Below, one piece after another: positions 17,530 to 26,525 of a stretch of DNA of 64,000 nucleotides (positions within the stretch are counted from its first letter, which is position 1; the number at the start of each line of letters is the position of its first letter). The position numbers and the translations under genes are program-made. The notes under the pieces were generated by a model. That model searched no databases and was not told the DNA's origin. It saw only the letters and a list, made by a program, of their open reading frames with translations. Origin of the DNA: Suicoccus acidiformans (GTDB lineage Bacteria > Bacillota > Bacilli > Lactobacillales > Aerococcaceae); assembly GCF_003546865.1 (NCBI RefSeq), contig NZ_CP023434.1:1798001-1862000 (forward strand), written 5' to 3'.

Positions 17530-18990
17530 ATGTATCATCAATCTGTTCATAGAACACCAGCACTTTGTATGCTATTTTTCTTTACTCTTTCTTTATTGTT
17601 CGTCCCTCATGTCAACGCACAGGAAAAAGGCAGTCCGGAAAACCCTTATATTATCGCAACGGACACAACCTTTGCCCCCTTTGAATTCGCTAACCAAGCA
17701 GGCGATTTCGTTGGAATTGATATGGATATATTGGAAGTCATTGCTACTGAAGAGGGTTTTAGTTATGAAGTAAAACCTCTTGGCTTCAATGCGGCCTTGC
17801 AAGCTTTGGAAAGTAATCAGGCTGACGGCATGATTGCTGGGATGGGAATTACCCCAGCCCGTCAAGAAATCTTTGATTTTTCGATTCCTTATTATGAAGC
17901 TGGTGCCCAATTTGCTGTCTTGGAGAACAGTGATATCCAAACTTTAGAAGACTTGGCTGGTAAGAATATCGCAGCCAAAACAGGTACCACTGGATCCGCT
18001 GTTGCTGAGCAGGTTGCGGCAGAGTATGGCTTTAACGTTACCCTATTCGAAGATTCGGTCAATATGTACGAAGATTTACAAGCGGGAAATTCTGTTGCAG
18101 TTATTGAGGACTATCCAGTCATGGCTTACGCCGCTAAAACTGGTGGGATACCCTTGCGCTTTATCGGTGAGCAGATGGAAGTGACCCAATACGGCTTTGC
18201 GGTGAATAAAGGACGCAATCAAGAACTCCTTCAGATGTTTAATGACGGCTTACTAGCCCTCCAAGAATCCGATGAATTGGAAGCTATTATTTATAATTAC
18301 CTGGGTGAGGAGAATACGGAAGCTCAGGCATCATCCGGTTTCTTTGGCCTATTACGTACGAATAGCAGTGCACTGCTGGAGGGACTTTGGTCCACGGTAT
18401 GGGTTACCTTAGTATCCTTTGCGATTGCGGCAGTCATTGGTGTCTTCATCGGACTGATGCGAGTAAGCGACGCGAATTTATTACGTACGATAGCGCAAGT
18501 TTACATTGATATGATGCGAGGCATTCCGCTTATCGTACTGGCTTTCTTTATTTACTTCGGTATCCCTCAAATGACAGGCTTATCTTTTAACGCCTACATT
18601 GCCGGTATTATCACCTTAAGCTTAAATGCTGGAGCGTATATTGCCGAGATTGTCCGAGGGGGCATCCAAGCGGTTGATAAAGGTCAAAACGAGGCCGGAC
18701 GAAGTCTTGGCTTATCTTCTGCAATAACCATGCGCAAAATCATTCTGCCCCAAGCTTTCAAAATTATGGTACCATCTTTTATTAATCAATTTGTCATTAC
18801 CTTGAAAGATACCTCCATTTTATCGGTCATTGGACTAGTAGAGTTGACGCAAACAGGACGCATCATCATTGCTAGAACCTATCAATCTGGGCAGATTTGG
18901 TTGATTATTGGATTAATTTATATTATAGTAATTACACTTTTAACGAAATTATCAAATTACCTTGAAAAGGAGTGGATCTCGAATGAATAA
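17530..18990 (+). CDS. Amino-acid ABC transporter, substrate-binding/permease fusion (GlnP-like)
   Basis: A 486-residue fusion. It has a signal peptide ending near VNAQEKG, one type-II periplasmic-binding domain (about residues 38-265, starting [14 protein letters not shown]), and a permease domain with three to five helices (about 285-480). The permease EAA loop is [22 protein letters not shown]. This architecture is the polar amino-acid uptake type of Lactobacillales, often glutamine/glutamate. The ligand is not certain. The GAAAGGA ribosome site is well spaced. It overlaps the ATPase gene by 8 bp. A second system of the same build is at 42102-44508. Confidence 0.9.
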   Translation: MYHQSVHRTPALCMLFFFTLSLLFVPHVNAQEKGSPENPYIIATDTTFAPFEFANQAGDFVGIDMDILEVIATEEGFSYEVKPLGFNAALQALESNQADGMIAGMGITPARQEIFDFSIPYYEAGAQFAVLENSDIQTLEDLAGKNIAAKTGTTGSAVAEQVAAEYGFNVTLFEDSVNMYEDLQAGNSVAVIEDYPVMAYAAKTGGIPLRFIGEQMEVTQYGFAVNKGRNQELLQMFNDGLLALQESDELEAIIYNYLGEENTEAQASSGFFGLLRTNSSALLEGLWSTVWVTLVSFAIAAVIGVFIGLMRVSDANLLRTIAQVYIDMMRGIPLIVLAFFIYFGIPQMTGLSFNAYIAGIITLSLNAGAYIAEIVRGGIQAVDKGQNEAGRSLGLSSAITMRKIILPQAFKIMVPSFINQFVITLKDTSILSVIGLVELTQTGRIIIARTYQSGQIWLIIGLIYIIVITLLTKLSNYLEKEWISNE

Positions 18991-19711
18991 AGTTGAAGTT
19001 AATGGCTTAAAGAAAAGCTTCGGCGATAACGAAGTCCTCAAAGGCATTGACCTAACCATCAATGAAGGCGAAGTTGTAGCCGTTATTGGCCCTTCAGGCT
19101 CCGGTAAATCGACTTTCCTTCGCTGCCTTAACCGCTTAGAAGATATTAACGGTGGCTCTGTGATTGTCAATGGTACGAACATTGCTGACCCAGCGGTCAA
19201 TATTAATGAAGCGCGTGAGAATATTGGGATGGTCTTCCAACACTTCAACCTGTTCCCTCATTTAAGTGTCCGTGAGAATATTACATTGGCACCTGTCGAA
19301 TTAAAGAAAATGAGTCAAGCCGAAGCTGATCGCAAAGCTGAAGCACTGCTCTCCCAAGTTGGCTTAGCAGATAAAGCCGACACCTTCCCTTCTTCTCTTT
19401 CCGGCGGGCAAAAACAACGGGTTGCCATCGCACGGGCCTTGGCCATGGACCCAGACATTATGCTTTTTGACGAACCAACGTCAGCCTTGGATCCTGAGAT
19501 GGTCGGTGAAGTACTCAACGTTATGAAAGACCTCGCCCAAAATGGCATGACCATGGTAGTGGTAACCCACGAAATGGGCTTCGCTCGCGAAATGGGTGAC
19601 CGGGTTATCTTCATGGATGGTGGCTATATTGTTGAAGAAGGGGATCCTGAAGTTATATTCAACAATCCACAAGAAGCTCGTACGAAAGATTTCTTAGATA
19701 AAGTTTTATAA
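18983..19711 (+). CDS. Amino-acid ABC transporter ATP-binding protein (GlnQ-like)
   Basis: ATPase of the polar amino-acid uptake system encoded just upstream. Walker [11 protein letters not shown]-loop [10 protein letters not shown], signature [15 protein letters not shown], Walker [15 protein letters not shown] and the H-loop [11 protein letters not shown] are all present. The start at MNKVEVNG is chosen because AAAAGGAG sits ahead of it, inside the end of the permease gene. 242 residues. A terminator follows immediately. Confidence 0.92.
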   Translation: MNKVEVNGLKKSFGDNEVLKGIDLTINEGEVVAVIGPSGSGKSTFLRCLNRLEDINGGSVIVNGTNIADPAVNINEARENIGMVFQHFNLFPHLSVRENITLAPVELKKMSQAEADRKAEALLSQVGLADKADTFPSSLSGGQKQRVAIARALAMDPDIMLFDEPTSALDPEMVGEVLNVMKDLAQNGMTMVVVTHEMGFAREMGDRVIFMDGGYIVEEGDPEVIFNNPQEARTKDFLDKVL

Positions 19712-19726
19712 TTTTTTAAGCTAAAG

Positions 19727-19757
19727 CTCAGGTGAAGTAATTCATCTGAGTTTTTTT
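19727..19757 (+). terminator. Terminator of the first amino-acid ABC operon
   Basis: CTCAGGTGAA/TTCATCTGAG stem with a GTAA loop and seven T. Confidence 0.9.
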
Positions 19758-19835
19758 GGACAATCATTTCACGTGCCAAATATAATCCAAGCTGTTAATA
19801 TAGATAGTGCAAAATATATCGAAATGGGTGAAGTG

Positions 19836-20594
19836 ATGAAACGTTATTTATGCATCTTTATATGTATTCTATGCGTCTATTGGCCTATAAGCAGGGTAGA
19901 CGCCCTGGAACTGCCGAAAGAACAAGCAATCCAAGCGACAAACCAACCTGAGATGAGCGTTGAAGCACTAATTGCGGAGCTACCTAAAGACGCAAGTATC
20001 GATGACCCCTTCCTTGTATTAATAAACCGAAACAATCGCTTAGATGCAGATATGTTGATGGATTTTGCTTATACGGCCGAAGGCCATCCTTACGATCTAA
20101 GTATTTACGATGCGTTTAATGCCTTGCTAGAAGCCGCTGAGCTTGATGGCCACAGTTATCAAGTGGTCTCTGCTCATCGGACAATAGCCTATCAGGAAGC
20201 TAACTTCAATAACCGCATGTATTCTTATATCAATGCTGGTTATAGCGAGGATGAGGCCTTCTTTATGACGGATCAGTTCGTAGCACCACCCGATGCTACA
20301 GAACATGCTACTGGACTGGCATTCGACTTATTAGGATATGACTACAATGAATACGGCCGGGATCTCCACCAAGTTTACGGCCAGTATCCTTCAGCCATTT
20401 GGTTGCAAGAACATGGACCGGAATATGGCTTTATTGTTCGCTATCCAGCTGGTAAAGAAGAGAAAACCGGCTACCAATATGAGCCCTGGCATATTCGCTA
20501 CGTAGGCTCAGAAGCGGCCCAATACATGGACAAATACGGTTTAACCTTAGAAGAATACCTTACACTCATTGAACTCAGTCAAGACGAAGCATAA
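19836..20594 (+). CDS. D-alanyl-D-alanine carboxypeptidase, M15B (VanY-like)
   Basis: Trims the terminal D-Ala from peptidoglycan stem peptides outside the membrane. The chosen start MKRYLCIFICILCVYW gives a signal sequence or anchor of ~24 residues; an open frame begins 21 codons earlier but lacks a ribosome site. The metallopeptidase core shows SAHRTIAYQ, then TEHATGLAFDLLG (zinc His and Asp, the SxHxxGxAxD motif) and EPWHIRYVG (Glu and zinc His). 252 residues. No vancomycin-resistance partners are near, so a normal cell-wall role is likely. Confidence 0.88.
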   Translation: MKRYLCIFICILCVYWPISRVDALELPKEQAIQATNQPEMSVEALIAELPKDASIDDPFLVLINRNNRLDADMLMDFAYTAEGHPYDLSIYDAFNALLEAAELDGHSYQVVSAHRTIAYQEANFNNRMYSYINAGYSEDEAFFMTDQFVAPPDATEHATGLAFDLLGYDYNEYGRDLHQVYGQYPSAIWLQEHGPEYGFIVRYPAGKEEKTGYQYEPWHIRYVGSEAAQYMDKYGLTLEEYLTLIELSQDEA

Positions 20595-20614
20595 TACATG
20601 AAAGGATGCATCCA

Positions 20615-21424
20615 ATGAAATATATATCTTTAAATGAACAAACACAAATTCCAATCATTGGCAGTGGTACAAACACCTTTGGCAAAGTTGGTCGCCAATA
20701 CCAAGCTCCATTAAACCACGATACAAGTGAAATTATCAGCGCGATTAGTCTGGGCTATCGTCATTTCGATACGGCTGTCTCCTACCGTAATGAGTCTGTG
20801 CTTGGTCTAGCTATTGAAGAAAGCGTTGTGCCCCGCGAAGACCTCTTTATCACCTCCAAAATCCCAACCCGGGAACCTTATTTGGAAAGTAACGCGATGA
20901 TTCACGAAGTTATTCAAGGTAGCTTAGAAGCCTTGCAGACCGATTATATTGATTTGTATTTAATCCATAAGCCAACAAATAATATGGACGAAATGTTAAA
21001 TTTATGGCACATTCTCGAAGAATATTATAAGAAAGGCACCTTCAAAGCCATCGGTGTCTCTAACTTCCACGAGGCACAACTCCAGTACCTCATTGAACAC
21101 GCTACCACTCCCCCAATGGTCAATCAAATCGAATCTCATCCAGGTCACTGGCAAGACGACTTAATTGCTTTCTGTCAGCAGCGAGGTATTGTTGTAGAAG
21201 CATGGGGACCCCTTACGAATATTTCCGATGAAGCCAAAGATGTCTTACAGGACATCGGTGCAAAACACGAGAAATCTTGGGCCCAAATTGCCCTCAAATA
21301 TCAAATTCAACGGGATGTTGTCGTTATTCCCAAATCTCACAACCCTGAAAACCAAGCCGCAAACTTATTACTCTTTGACTTCGAACTCACTCCCGAAGAG
21401 ATCGAGCGAATCTCCGCCCTTTAA
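20615..21424 (+). CDS. Aldo/keto reductase
   Basis: NADPH-dependent carbonyl reductase of broad specificity. The (beta/alpha)8 barrel of about 269 residues shows HFDTAVSYRNE (catalytic Asp and Tyr), TSKIPTRE (Lys), YLIHKPTN (His), AIGVSNFH and the cofactor segment VVIPKSHNPENQ. The start is the second ATG (MKYISL), since AAAGG sits 9 bases before it and abuts the first. It lies 20 bp after the carboxypeptidase gene, so may be co-transcribed. The physiological substrate is unknown. Confidence 0.88.
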   Translation: MKYISLNEQTQIPIIGSGTNTFGKVGRQYQAPLNHDTSEIISAISLGYRHFDTAVSYRNESVLGLAIEESVVPREDLFITSKIPTREPYLESNAMIHEVIQGSLEALQTDYIDLYLIHKPTNNMDEMLNLWHILEEYYKKGTFKAIGVSNFHEAQLQYLIEHATTPPMVNQIESHPGHWQDDLIAFCQQRGIVVEAWGPLTNISDEAKDVLQDIGAKHEKSWAQIALKYQIQRDVVVIPKSHNPENQAANLLLFDFELTPEEIERISAL

Positions 21425-21432
21425 TTCAAAGT

Positions 21433-21470
21433 AGCCCATTCTTCGCCTGCTATTGCGTGAGGAATGGGCT
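21433..21470 (+). terminator. Hairpin after the aldo/keto reductase gene
   Basis: AGCCCATTC/GGAATGGGCT stem; the following T tract is weak (TTGATTT). The remaining DNA to 21757 contains a tandem repeat and no gene. Confidence 0.55.
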
Positions 21471-21606
21471 GCTTGATTTATTTAGAGACTTTGTAACACC
21501 TACCACGTGCTCGCTGGCCAAGATGGCATAAAGATATTTAGCGATTGTTTTCTCATCTAGTGTAGATTTAAACACTTATCAATCATTGGTTAGGAAGATT
21601 CTCTTT

Positions 21607-21688
21607 GCAAGTGACTTTGATAAGACTCGTTTGCGGCTCTTTTATTAGCAAGTGACTTGCCTAAGACTCGTTTCACATTCTTTTATTA
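21607..21688 (+). repeat. Tandem pair of 41-bp repeats
   Basis: Two head-to-tail units start GCAAGTGACTT and end CTTTTATTA (21607-21647 and 21648-21688), sharing TAAGACTCGTTT in the middle. The units differ at about ten positions, so the duplication is not recent. No reading frame explains it. Confidence 0.8.
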
Positions 21689-21756
21689 GTAACGAATTTT
21701 TCATTATCCTGCAATACAATATGAGTTTCCGTTTGACTGATTATTGCCATCAATAA

Positions 21757-21790
21757 AACGCCGTATCGAGACATGCTTCGATGCGGCGTT
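21757..21790 (-). terminator. Terminator of the TelA operon
   Basis: AACGCCGCATCGA paired with TCGATACGGCGTT on the minus strand, then TTTATTG; it lies just after telA. Confidence 0.75.
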
Positions 21791-21800
21791 CGGGATTTAT

Positions 21801-22940
21801 CTACGCAATTACTTTTAGCAATGCGTTTTGAAGATCATTCTCAATTTGTTCTAGCTCGCCTTCAGCTTTTTTGCGGGCTGCTCGGGCTTCGGTTTGAATT
21901 TGCAAGGATTCTTCAATGGTTTCAATAAGGTCGGCATTGACTTGCTTCAGAGTATCTATGTCAATGGTACTGCGTTCTGCTTCACGGGCTACACCTGTGG
22001 TTGTAGATTTCAAACGCTCTGCGTTCTTAAGCAGTAATTCATTGGTTGTATTAGAAACTTCTTCTTGCATAGCAAGCACTTGGCCCTGCTTATTGATGCC
22101 TAAGGCAATTACGACTTGGGATTTCCAAAGTGGAATCGTATTGTTAATTGCATCCGTTAATTTATCCACTAGAAGCTTATCATTATTCTGCACTAGTTTG
22201 ATTTGCGGTGCGGTTTGAATAGCCATAGTCTTAGAAGTCTTCATATCATATAGGCGCTTTTCAAAGCGGTTAATATTCTCTTGGAAGTCTTTGACCACTT
22301 GGATGGCCATGGCGTCTCCTGATTCTTCCGCTTCTTTAAATAATCCAGGAAGGACATTATCCCGCATATCTTGAATCGTCTCTTCGCCGGCAATAATGTA
22401 TAAGTTCAGTTCATTAAAGTAGTTGACGTTCTGCTCATAGAGTTTATCAAAGGTACCAATATCTTTCAAAAGTTCCATGCGAGCCGTTTCCAATTGGGCT
22501 TGAATTTTATCGATTTGGACTTGCATCGCATCGTATCTGGCTAAGTAAGATTCTACCGCTCGTTTCGTATTTTTGACAAAAGGAAGTTTGTTGAAGATAC
22601 CTCCTTGATCAATGCTACTGATGTCCATATCTTTGACTTTCACCATCAATTCCGACATCAATTCACCTACTTCGCCCATATCCTTCGAACGGACCTCAGA
22701 TAAGATTTTATCAGCAAATTGGGCCACTTGCTTTTGGGAAGAGCTACCGTAAATGGTCAGCATTTGATTGTCTTGTAAATTGATGTTGTCTTTAATTTGA
22801 TTTATTTTCTCGCGGTCTTCCGGGGAGAGGACTTCTAGCTTTGCTTCAACATCTGCTACAGTTACTTCCTCAGGTTCAACCCCTGTTTGGCCTTTATTGG
22901 CCAGCAATTGATCTAAGGTAATTTTCTTCTCTTCAGCCAT
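21801..22940 (-). CDS. telA: Toxic anion resistance protein TelA family
   Basis: TelA (KlaA/YaaN/YceH) proteins are mostly helical cytoplasmic proteins tied to tellurite or cell-envelope stress resistance; the biochemical role is unsettled. The 379 residues are almost wholly charged helix with coiled-coil character. Recognisable segments are YGSSSQKQVAQFADKIL near residue 63, FVKNTKRAVESYLARY, LPLWKSQVVIALGINKQ-type (IPLWKSQVVIALG) and a terminal coiled coil. It has a good AGGAG site. It is the last gene of a four-gene operon, 15 bp after the binding-protein gene. XpaC-TelA pairing also occurs in Bacillus (xpaC-yaaN). Confidence 0.9.
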   Translation of the reverse strand: MAEEKKITLDQLLANKGQTGVEPEEVTVADVEAKLEVLSPEDREKINQIKDNINLQDNQMLTIYGSSSQKQVAQFADKILSEVRSKDMGEVGELMSELMVKVKDMDISSIDQGGIFNKLPFVKNTKRAVESYLARYDAMQVQIDKIQAQLETARMELLKDIGTFDKLYEQNVNYFNELNLYIIAGEETIQDMRDNVLPGLFKEAEESGDAMAIQVVKDFQENINRFEKRLYDMKTSKTMAIQTAPQIKLVQNNDKLLVDKLTDAINNTIPLWKSQVVIALGINKQGQVLAMQEEVSNTTNELLLKNAERLKSTTTGVAREAERSTIDIDTLKQVNADLIETIEESLQIQTEARAARKKAEGELEQIENDLQNALLKVIA

Positions 22941-22955
22941 CTTTATTCTCCTATT

Positions 22956-24002
22956 CTATTGGATAATATCCATCAAGTACAACATCGTCTCAATATCGGG
23001 CATGGGAATAATCTGTGTAATTTCATCTGCTAAGCCATTTACATCAAATTCATCTGAATCACTACTGCCTGAGACAATCGTTCGGAAACCATGCTCTTTC
23101 CAGGCCATCTCTTGAATGTCTGGGTCCAACAAGGCGTCGATGCCTCGCTCAGCTTCTTCAATTAAGGCAATGTATACATGACTGGACCAGACGGTTGGTT
23201 CTGGATACAGCATGTAGATATCATCTTTGACAGAACTATATACCTCGTGCTCTTGCTTAGAAAATTCTAGCCATTGGCTCTCATAGCCGGCAATTATAGG
23301 AAAGGCCCCAATCCCTTGACGGAGAAACTGGGTAAACATATCTGAACTCGACGTTTGCATGTAGCCAAGGCTGTCGTAAATTTTCTTTAAGTCTTCCTCA
23401 ATATTGGCTACCGTTGACATATTGACAGTCTGATTTCCATTTAAAGCATTGGCCAGTACGCCGAGGAACATATTCCCAGAGTTCGACTCATTCGGATCGG
23501 TCGTATCGACAAGCAAATTCCCGTGTAATTGAGATAAACCTATTGCCTGCCAACTTACACCATCTGCCATCTTCCGCGCCAGTTTCTCCATATCCACATA
23601 ATAAACTCCCTCGCGCTCACTCACAATCCCCTCTTGCATTAAAGCGTCGACTATTGGCTTACGCGAATAGAGGACAATCGGGGTATTAAAGATAATCTCA
23701 TCATTTACCGCTGTCCCTCCCCCGCGCTCGAAAAGCTCTAAGGCTAATTGACTGGAAGGGAAGAGATAATCTTGGCTGCTATAATCCGTTTGAACCATTT
23801 TATAGGAGCCAAGGATTTTATAGTCAAAGGTGAGCTGATGCTCATCCGCCATTTCTTCTTTAAAGGCTGTTGATGCCAGTAGACCCGACTTCTCGCCGCC
23901 TAAATATCCTTGCAATTCAATCGGATCGGCCTTGGGGGGAATGATTAAGATGGCTATGATGATAGCCGCTAAGATGGCTAAGCCCCAATAACGTTTCTTC
24001 AC
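22956..24002 (-). CDS. Membrane-anchored periplasmic-binding-like protein of the TelA operon
   Basis: I do not recognise a named family. The 348-residue protein starts with a single transmembrane anchor (about residues 5-22), followed by an extracellular type-II binding-protein-like fold. The segment DTTDPNESNSGNMFLGVLANAL resembles the SATQSNSGASAYIGFLTAL segment of the lipoprotein two genes upstream, so the two are probably related folds. No ABC permease or ATPase accompanies them, which argues for sensing or scaffolding and against transport. Its start overlaps the xpaC stop (ATGA), so it is translationally coupled. Confidence 0.7.
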   Translation of the reverse strand: MKKRYWGLAILAAIIIAILIIPPKADPIELQGYLGGEKSGLLASTAFKEEMADEHQLTFDYKILGSYKMVQTDYSSQDYLFPSSQLALELFERGGGTAVNDEIIFNTPIVLYSRKPIVDALMQEGIVSEREGVYYVDMEKLARKMADGVSWQAIGLSQLHGNLLVDTTDPNESNSGNMFLGVLANALNGNQTVNMSTVANIEEDLKKIYDSLGYMQTSSSDMFTQFLRQGIGAFPIIAGYESQWLEFSKQEHEVYSSVKDDIYMLYPEPTVWSSHVYIALIEEAERGIDALLDPDIQEMAWKEHGFRTIVSGSSDSDEFDVNGLADEITQIIPMPDIETMLYLMDIIQ

Positions 24003-24613
24003 AGTTCCTCTCCTCCTAATTCTATCGTCTTCTCCAGCAGTTCTGTCTCAACCTCCAACGCCAACATCGTATCGGTATGATAGCTATCTCTTTGGCGAGC
24101 ATATATCTTCGTCAGCAAGTCTAAAGACTCACTCGTTTGCTCCTGAATCGCTTCCATCTTACTAGCAGAAACATTCGCTTCTTCCAGTTGATAATAATTG
24201 CCAACAATCTTCTCAGCCGTCGGCAAGTAATAGTCCAGGAAATGACGGGACGTTGATATCTGCTTAGGATGATTCGCCAAATAACGCAGAATGTCCTGAC
24301 CAATTGTTTGAAGGTCTTGGGCTTTCTGTTGGATGAATTCATTTCGGATGCCTTCTTCAAATCTTTGCGTCCGCTCAAGGCTTTCTTGGGCCTCTTGATA
24401 GATTTGTTGTAGTTCTTCACCGTTTTTCAGTTGATCAATTTCAATATTACCAATCTTATGGACTGGTTGGGTAATCAGGTAAATGGCAAAGAATAAGGCA
24501 ACAGCGAAAATTAAACTGAGCCAAATTGGCCATTCAAAGCCGAGGTAGAAGACTGCAAAGCCGACGCCACCAGCGATGGCACCGAATATATTGGCTTTTG
24601 CTGCTTTGTCCAT
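23999..24613 (-). CDS. xpaC: XpaC family protein
   Basis: XpaC is named for 5-bromo-4-chloroindolyl phosphate hydrolysis in Bacillus; its real activity is unclear. The 204 residues begin with two transmembrane segments (about 9-25 and 30-47, WPIWLSLIFAVALFFAIYLI). A long helical cytoplasmic part follows with the HFLDYYLPTAEKIVGNYYQLE motif typical of the family. It lies 1 bp after the VWA lipoprotein gene and overlaps the next gene by 4 bp. Co-occurrence with TelA is the classic genomic neighbourhood. Confidence 0.87.
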   Translation of the reverse strand: MDKAAKANIFGAIAGGVGFAVFYLGFEWPIWLSLIFAVALFFAIYLITQPVHKIGNIEIDQLKNGEELQQIYQEAQESLERTQRFEEGIRNEFIQQKAQDLQTIGQDILRYLANHPKQISTSRHFLDYYLPTAEKIVGNYYQLEEANVSASKMEAIQEQTSESLDLLTKIYARQRDSYHTDTMLALEVETELLEKTIELGGEEL

Positions 24614-24614
24614 A

Positions 24615-26240
24615 CTAGTTATATCCTTTCACTTTTTGGAAGGCACCGATTAAGTCCTTGCGCCCATCAAAAACCCGAGCCCGACTTAACTGGGCTAATG
24701 CTTCGAGTTCTTCATCAGAAGCGTCCCCATATTGAATTGAGAAGATGGGAATATCCTTGTTGACCTTTTGGTAGATTTCCTTTAATTCTTCAAAGCTCAT
24801 ATCCCCATTCGCCACTCCGTCACTGAGGACGACAATTGCCGGTGTATAATCATCGGTTGCGTCTGGATAATCTTGATCAATGATTCTTAAGGCTTCCGCA
24901 ACCCCCTCATAAAGAGCAGTCCCGCCACCTACCGGCAAGTCCATGGCATAAGTATATAGGGCTGAGAGTTCAGAGTCATTACCCAATCCGACCTCAACTT
25001 CTCCGACATCTTCTGCAAACGGCACAATATAGGTTTCATCCTGACTTGTTGGGAGTAAGAGATTCTGGCTTGCATTCTCAGGAATGAGTACTTGTTCTAA
25101 AGCTGCCATCATCTGTTCATGCCCTTCACCGTTCATGCTGCCTGAGTAATCAAGAACGTAGAGGGTTAAGCCAGGTTTCTTGAATTCGGTTTGATAAAGG
25201 GTTAGGGCTTCTTGAATGGTGCTGGCTTGAGGCCAACGTACTGGTGAAATAACTCGATCTAAGTCAATGCCCCACTCTGCTGGATAAGCTTGTTGATTAG
25301 CTTCGCGCACTTCACCATAAGCTGAACGGCGTCCGGTCGCTTCAATCGCTGACTGGGTTTCATCCGCGAGTAAGTAGGATTGAAACGCTAGAAAGGCTTC
25401 TTCTTTCGCATCTTCTTCATGGTCAACGTAGGCTAAGGGCGAATCACTGATGGACAGGGCATCTTCTGGGTAGACAAGGTATAAGGGCTCTTTCCCTTGC
25501 TCGATGAGTTGGTGATTGGCTTGAATAATCAATGTTTCATAATTGACCATGGCGTCGTAATTGCCTTGCAAGAACAAATCTACCAACCAATTTGAACTGC
25601 CGGAAGAGCGGTTGACACCAGAAAGCAGCTGGGTAATCTCTTTATGTAACGTTGGATCTGCTAAATCCTCACTGGTCAAACTATCCGGAGTATCACTCAA
25701 AGCTGTCAGAAAACCGATATAAGCACTCGCACCTGAATTGGACTGCGTTGCTGAAGTCATCGCAAAGTTGAGCTGACCGCTTTCGATTGCTTGCATTATA
25801 TCGTCTAACTGCACGGAGCCATCTTTAAAACCCAATTGCTCGGCCAAGGAATCCCGTACACCAAAGACAATCGGCGAAATGGACGTGACCGCTTCGTACT
25901 TCAATAAATGTTGCTCATCACCTAAATCTAGCCAAATACTAGAAGCTGGCCAGACTGCGTCATAGGGAACTTCACCACTTTGCAAAAGACGCATAATATC
26001 TAAAGAACCCATGTAATCAATCCCAATTGTCACTCCTTCACTCTCGGCATATTCTTGAATAATCGGCTCAAGAATCTCATTCTCCGATCCGGCAACAATT
26101 GTTAAATCTGCCTCACCTGACCCCCCTTGAAAAGCATACTGCCCGTTAGAATCAGATGAAGCGTCCCCTTCACTTGCATCAGCACAACCGACTAGGAACA
26201 CGCTTAAAATAAGTACTAGGCAATACTTCAATGCTCTCAT
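24615..26240 (-). CDS. Lipoprotein with periplasmic-binding and von Willebrand A domains
   Basis: A 541-residue surface lipoprotein: lipobox LVGC (Cys about residue 19), a type-II binding-protein domain (about 45-330, starting ADLTIVAGSENEILEP), then a VWA domain (about 350-535). The VWA MIDAS motif is intact: DYSGSMN, a threonine in GGGTALYEG, and VVLSDG. This fusion places a metal-dependent adhesion or assembly module next to a ligand-binding module outside the cell. The ATG is used (an adjacent TTG is in frame), with AAAGGGG upstream. First gene of the XpaC/TelA operon. The function is not established. Confidence 0.82.
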   Translation of the reverse strand: MRALKYCLVLILSVFLVGCADASEGDASSDSNGQYAFQGGSGEADLTIVAGSENEILEPIIQEYAESEGVTIGIDYMGSLDIMRLLQSGEVPYDAVWPASSIWLDLGDEQHLLKYEAVTSISPIVFGVRDSLAEQLGFKDGSVQLDDIMQAIESGQLNFAMTSATQSNSGASAYIGFLTALSDTPDSLTSEDLADPTLHKEITQLLSGVNRSSGSSNWLVDLFLQGNYDAMVNYETLIIQANHQLIEQGKEPLYLVYPEDALSISDSPLAYVDHEEDAKEEAFLAFQSYLLADETQSAIEATGRRSAYGEVREANQQAYPAEWGIDLDRVISPVRWPQASTIQEALTLYQTEFKKPGLTLYVLDYSGSMNGEGHEQMMAALEQVLIPENASQNLLLPTSQDETYIVPFAEDVGEVEVGLGNDSELSALYTYAMDLPVGGGTALYEGVAEALRIIDQDYPDATDDYTPAIVVLSDGVANGDMSFEELKEIYQKVNKDIPIFSIQYGDASDEELEALAQLSRARVFDGRKDLIGAFQKVKGYN

Positions 26241-26298
26241 CAATATTTACCCCTTTCTACCGAGCGTTCTAATTTCTTATACGCTCTATCCTACTTTT

Positions 26299-26330
26299 AC
26301 TATACACTTTTAATGTAAATTTTATGTAAA
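26299..26330 (-). promoter_or_regulatory. Operon promoter with PhoP/WalR-type direct repeat
   Basis: Plus-strand TGTAAA-N5-TGTAAA (26314-26319, 26325-26330) matches the WalR consensus TGTWAH-N5-TGTWAH. Read on the coding strand it is TTTACA-N5-TTTACA, also like PhoP boxes. It ends 9 bp before the -10 TATAGT (26299-26304). The same arrangement stands before the pyruvate-kinase-like pseudogene (41767-41798). Confidence 0.6.
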
Positions 26331-26445
26331 TTTTAGCCGTCAAAAGCCAATTTTCGCAAGGATGGTAACGTTTACTTTAATTGGCTATCTTCTCGCCGCT
26401 TTTCCCCTCTATTAAAGGCGACTACTACCTCCACCTCATATAAAA

Positions 26446-26481
26446 ACACCCTCCCAACTATCTTAACAGTCGGTAGGGTGT
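26446..26481 (-). terminator. Terminator of the adenosine deaminase gene
   Basis: ACACCCT/AGGGTGT stem with further partial pairing inside, then TTTTTAT on the minus strand. Confidence 0.7.
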
Positions 26482-26525
26482 ATAAGTTAAAGCTATTGCT
26501 CGGCTCATTCACTCAAGGGCACAGT

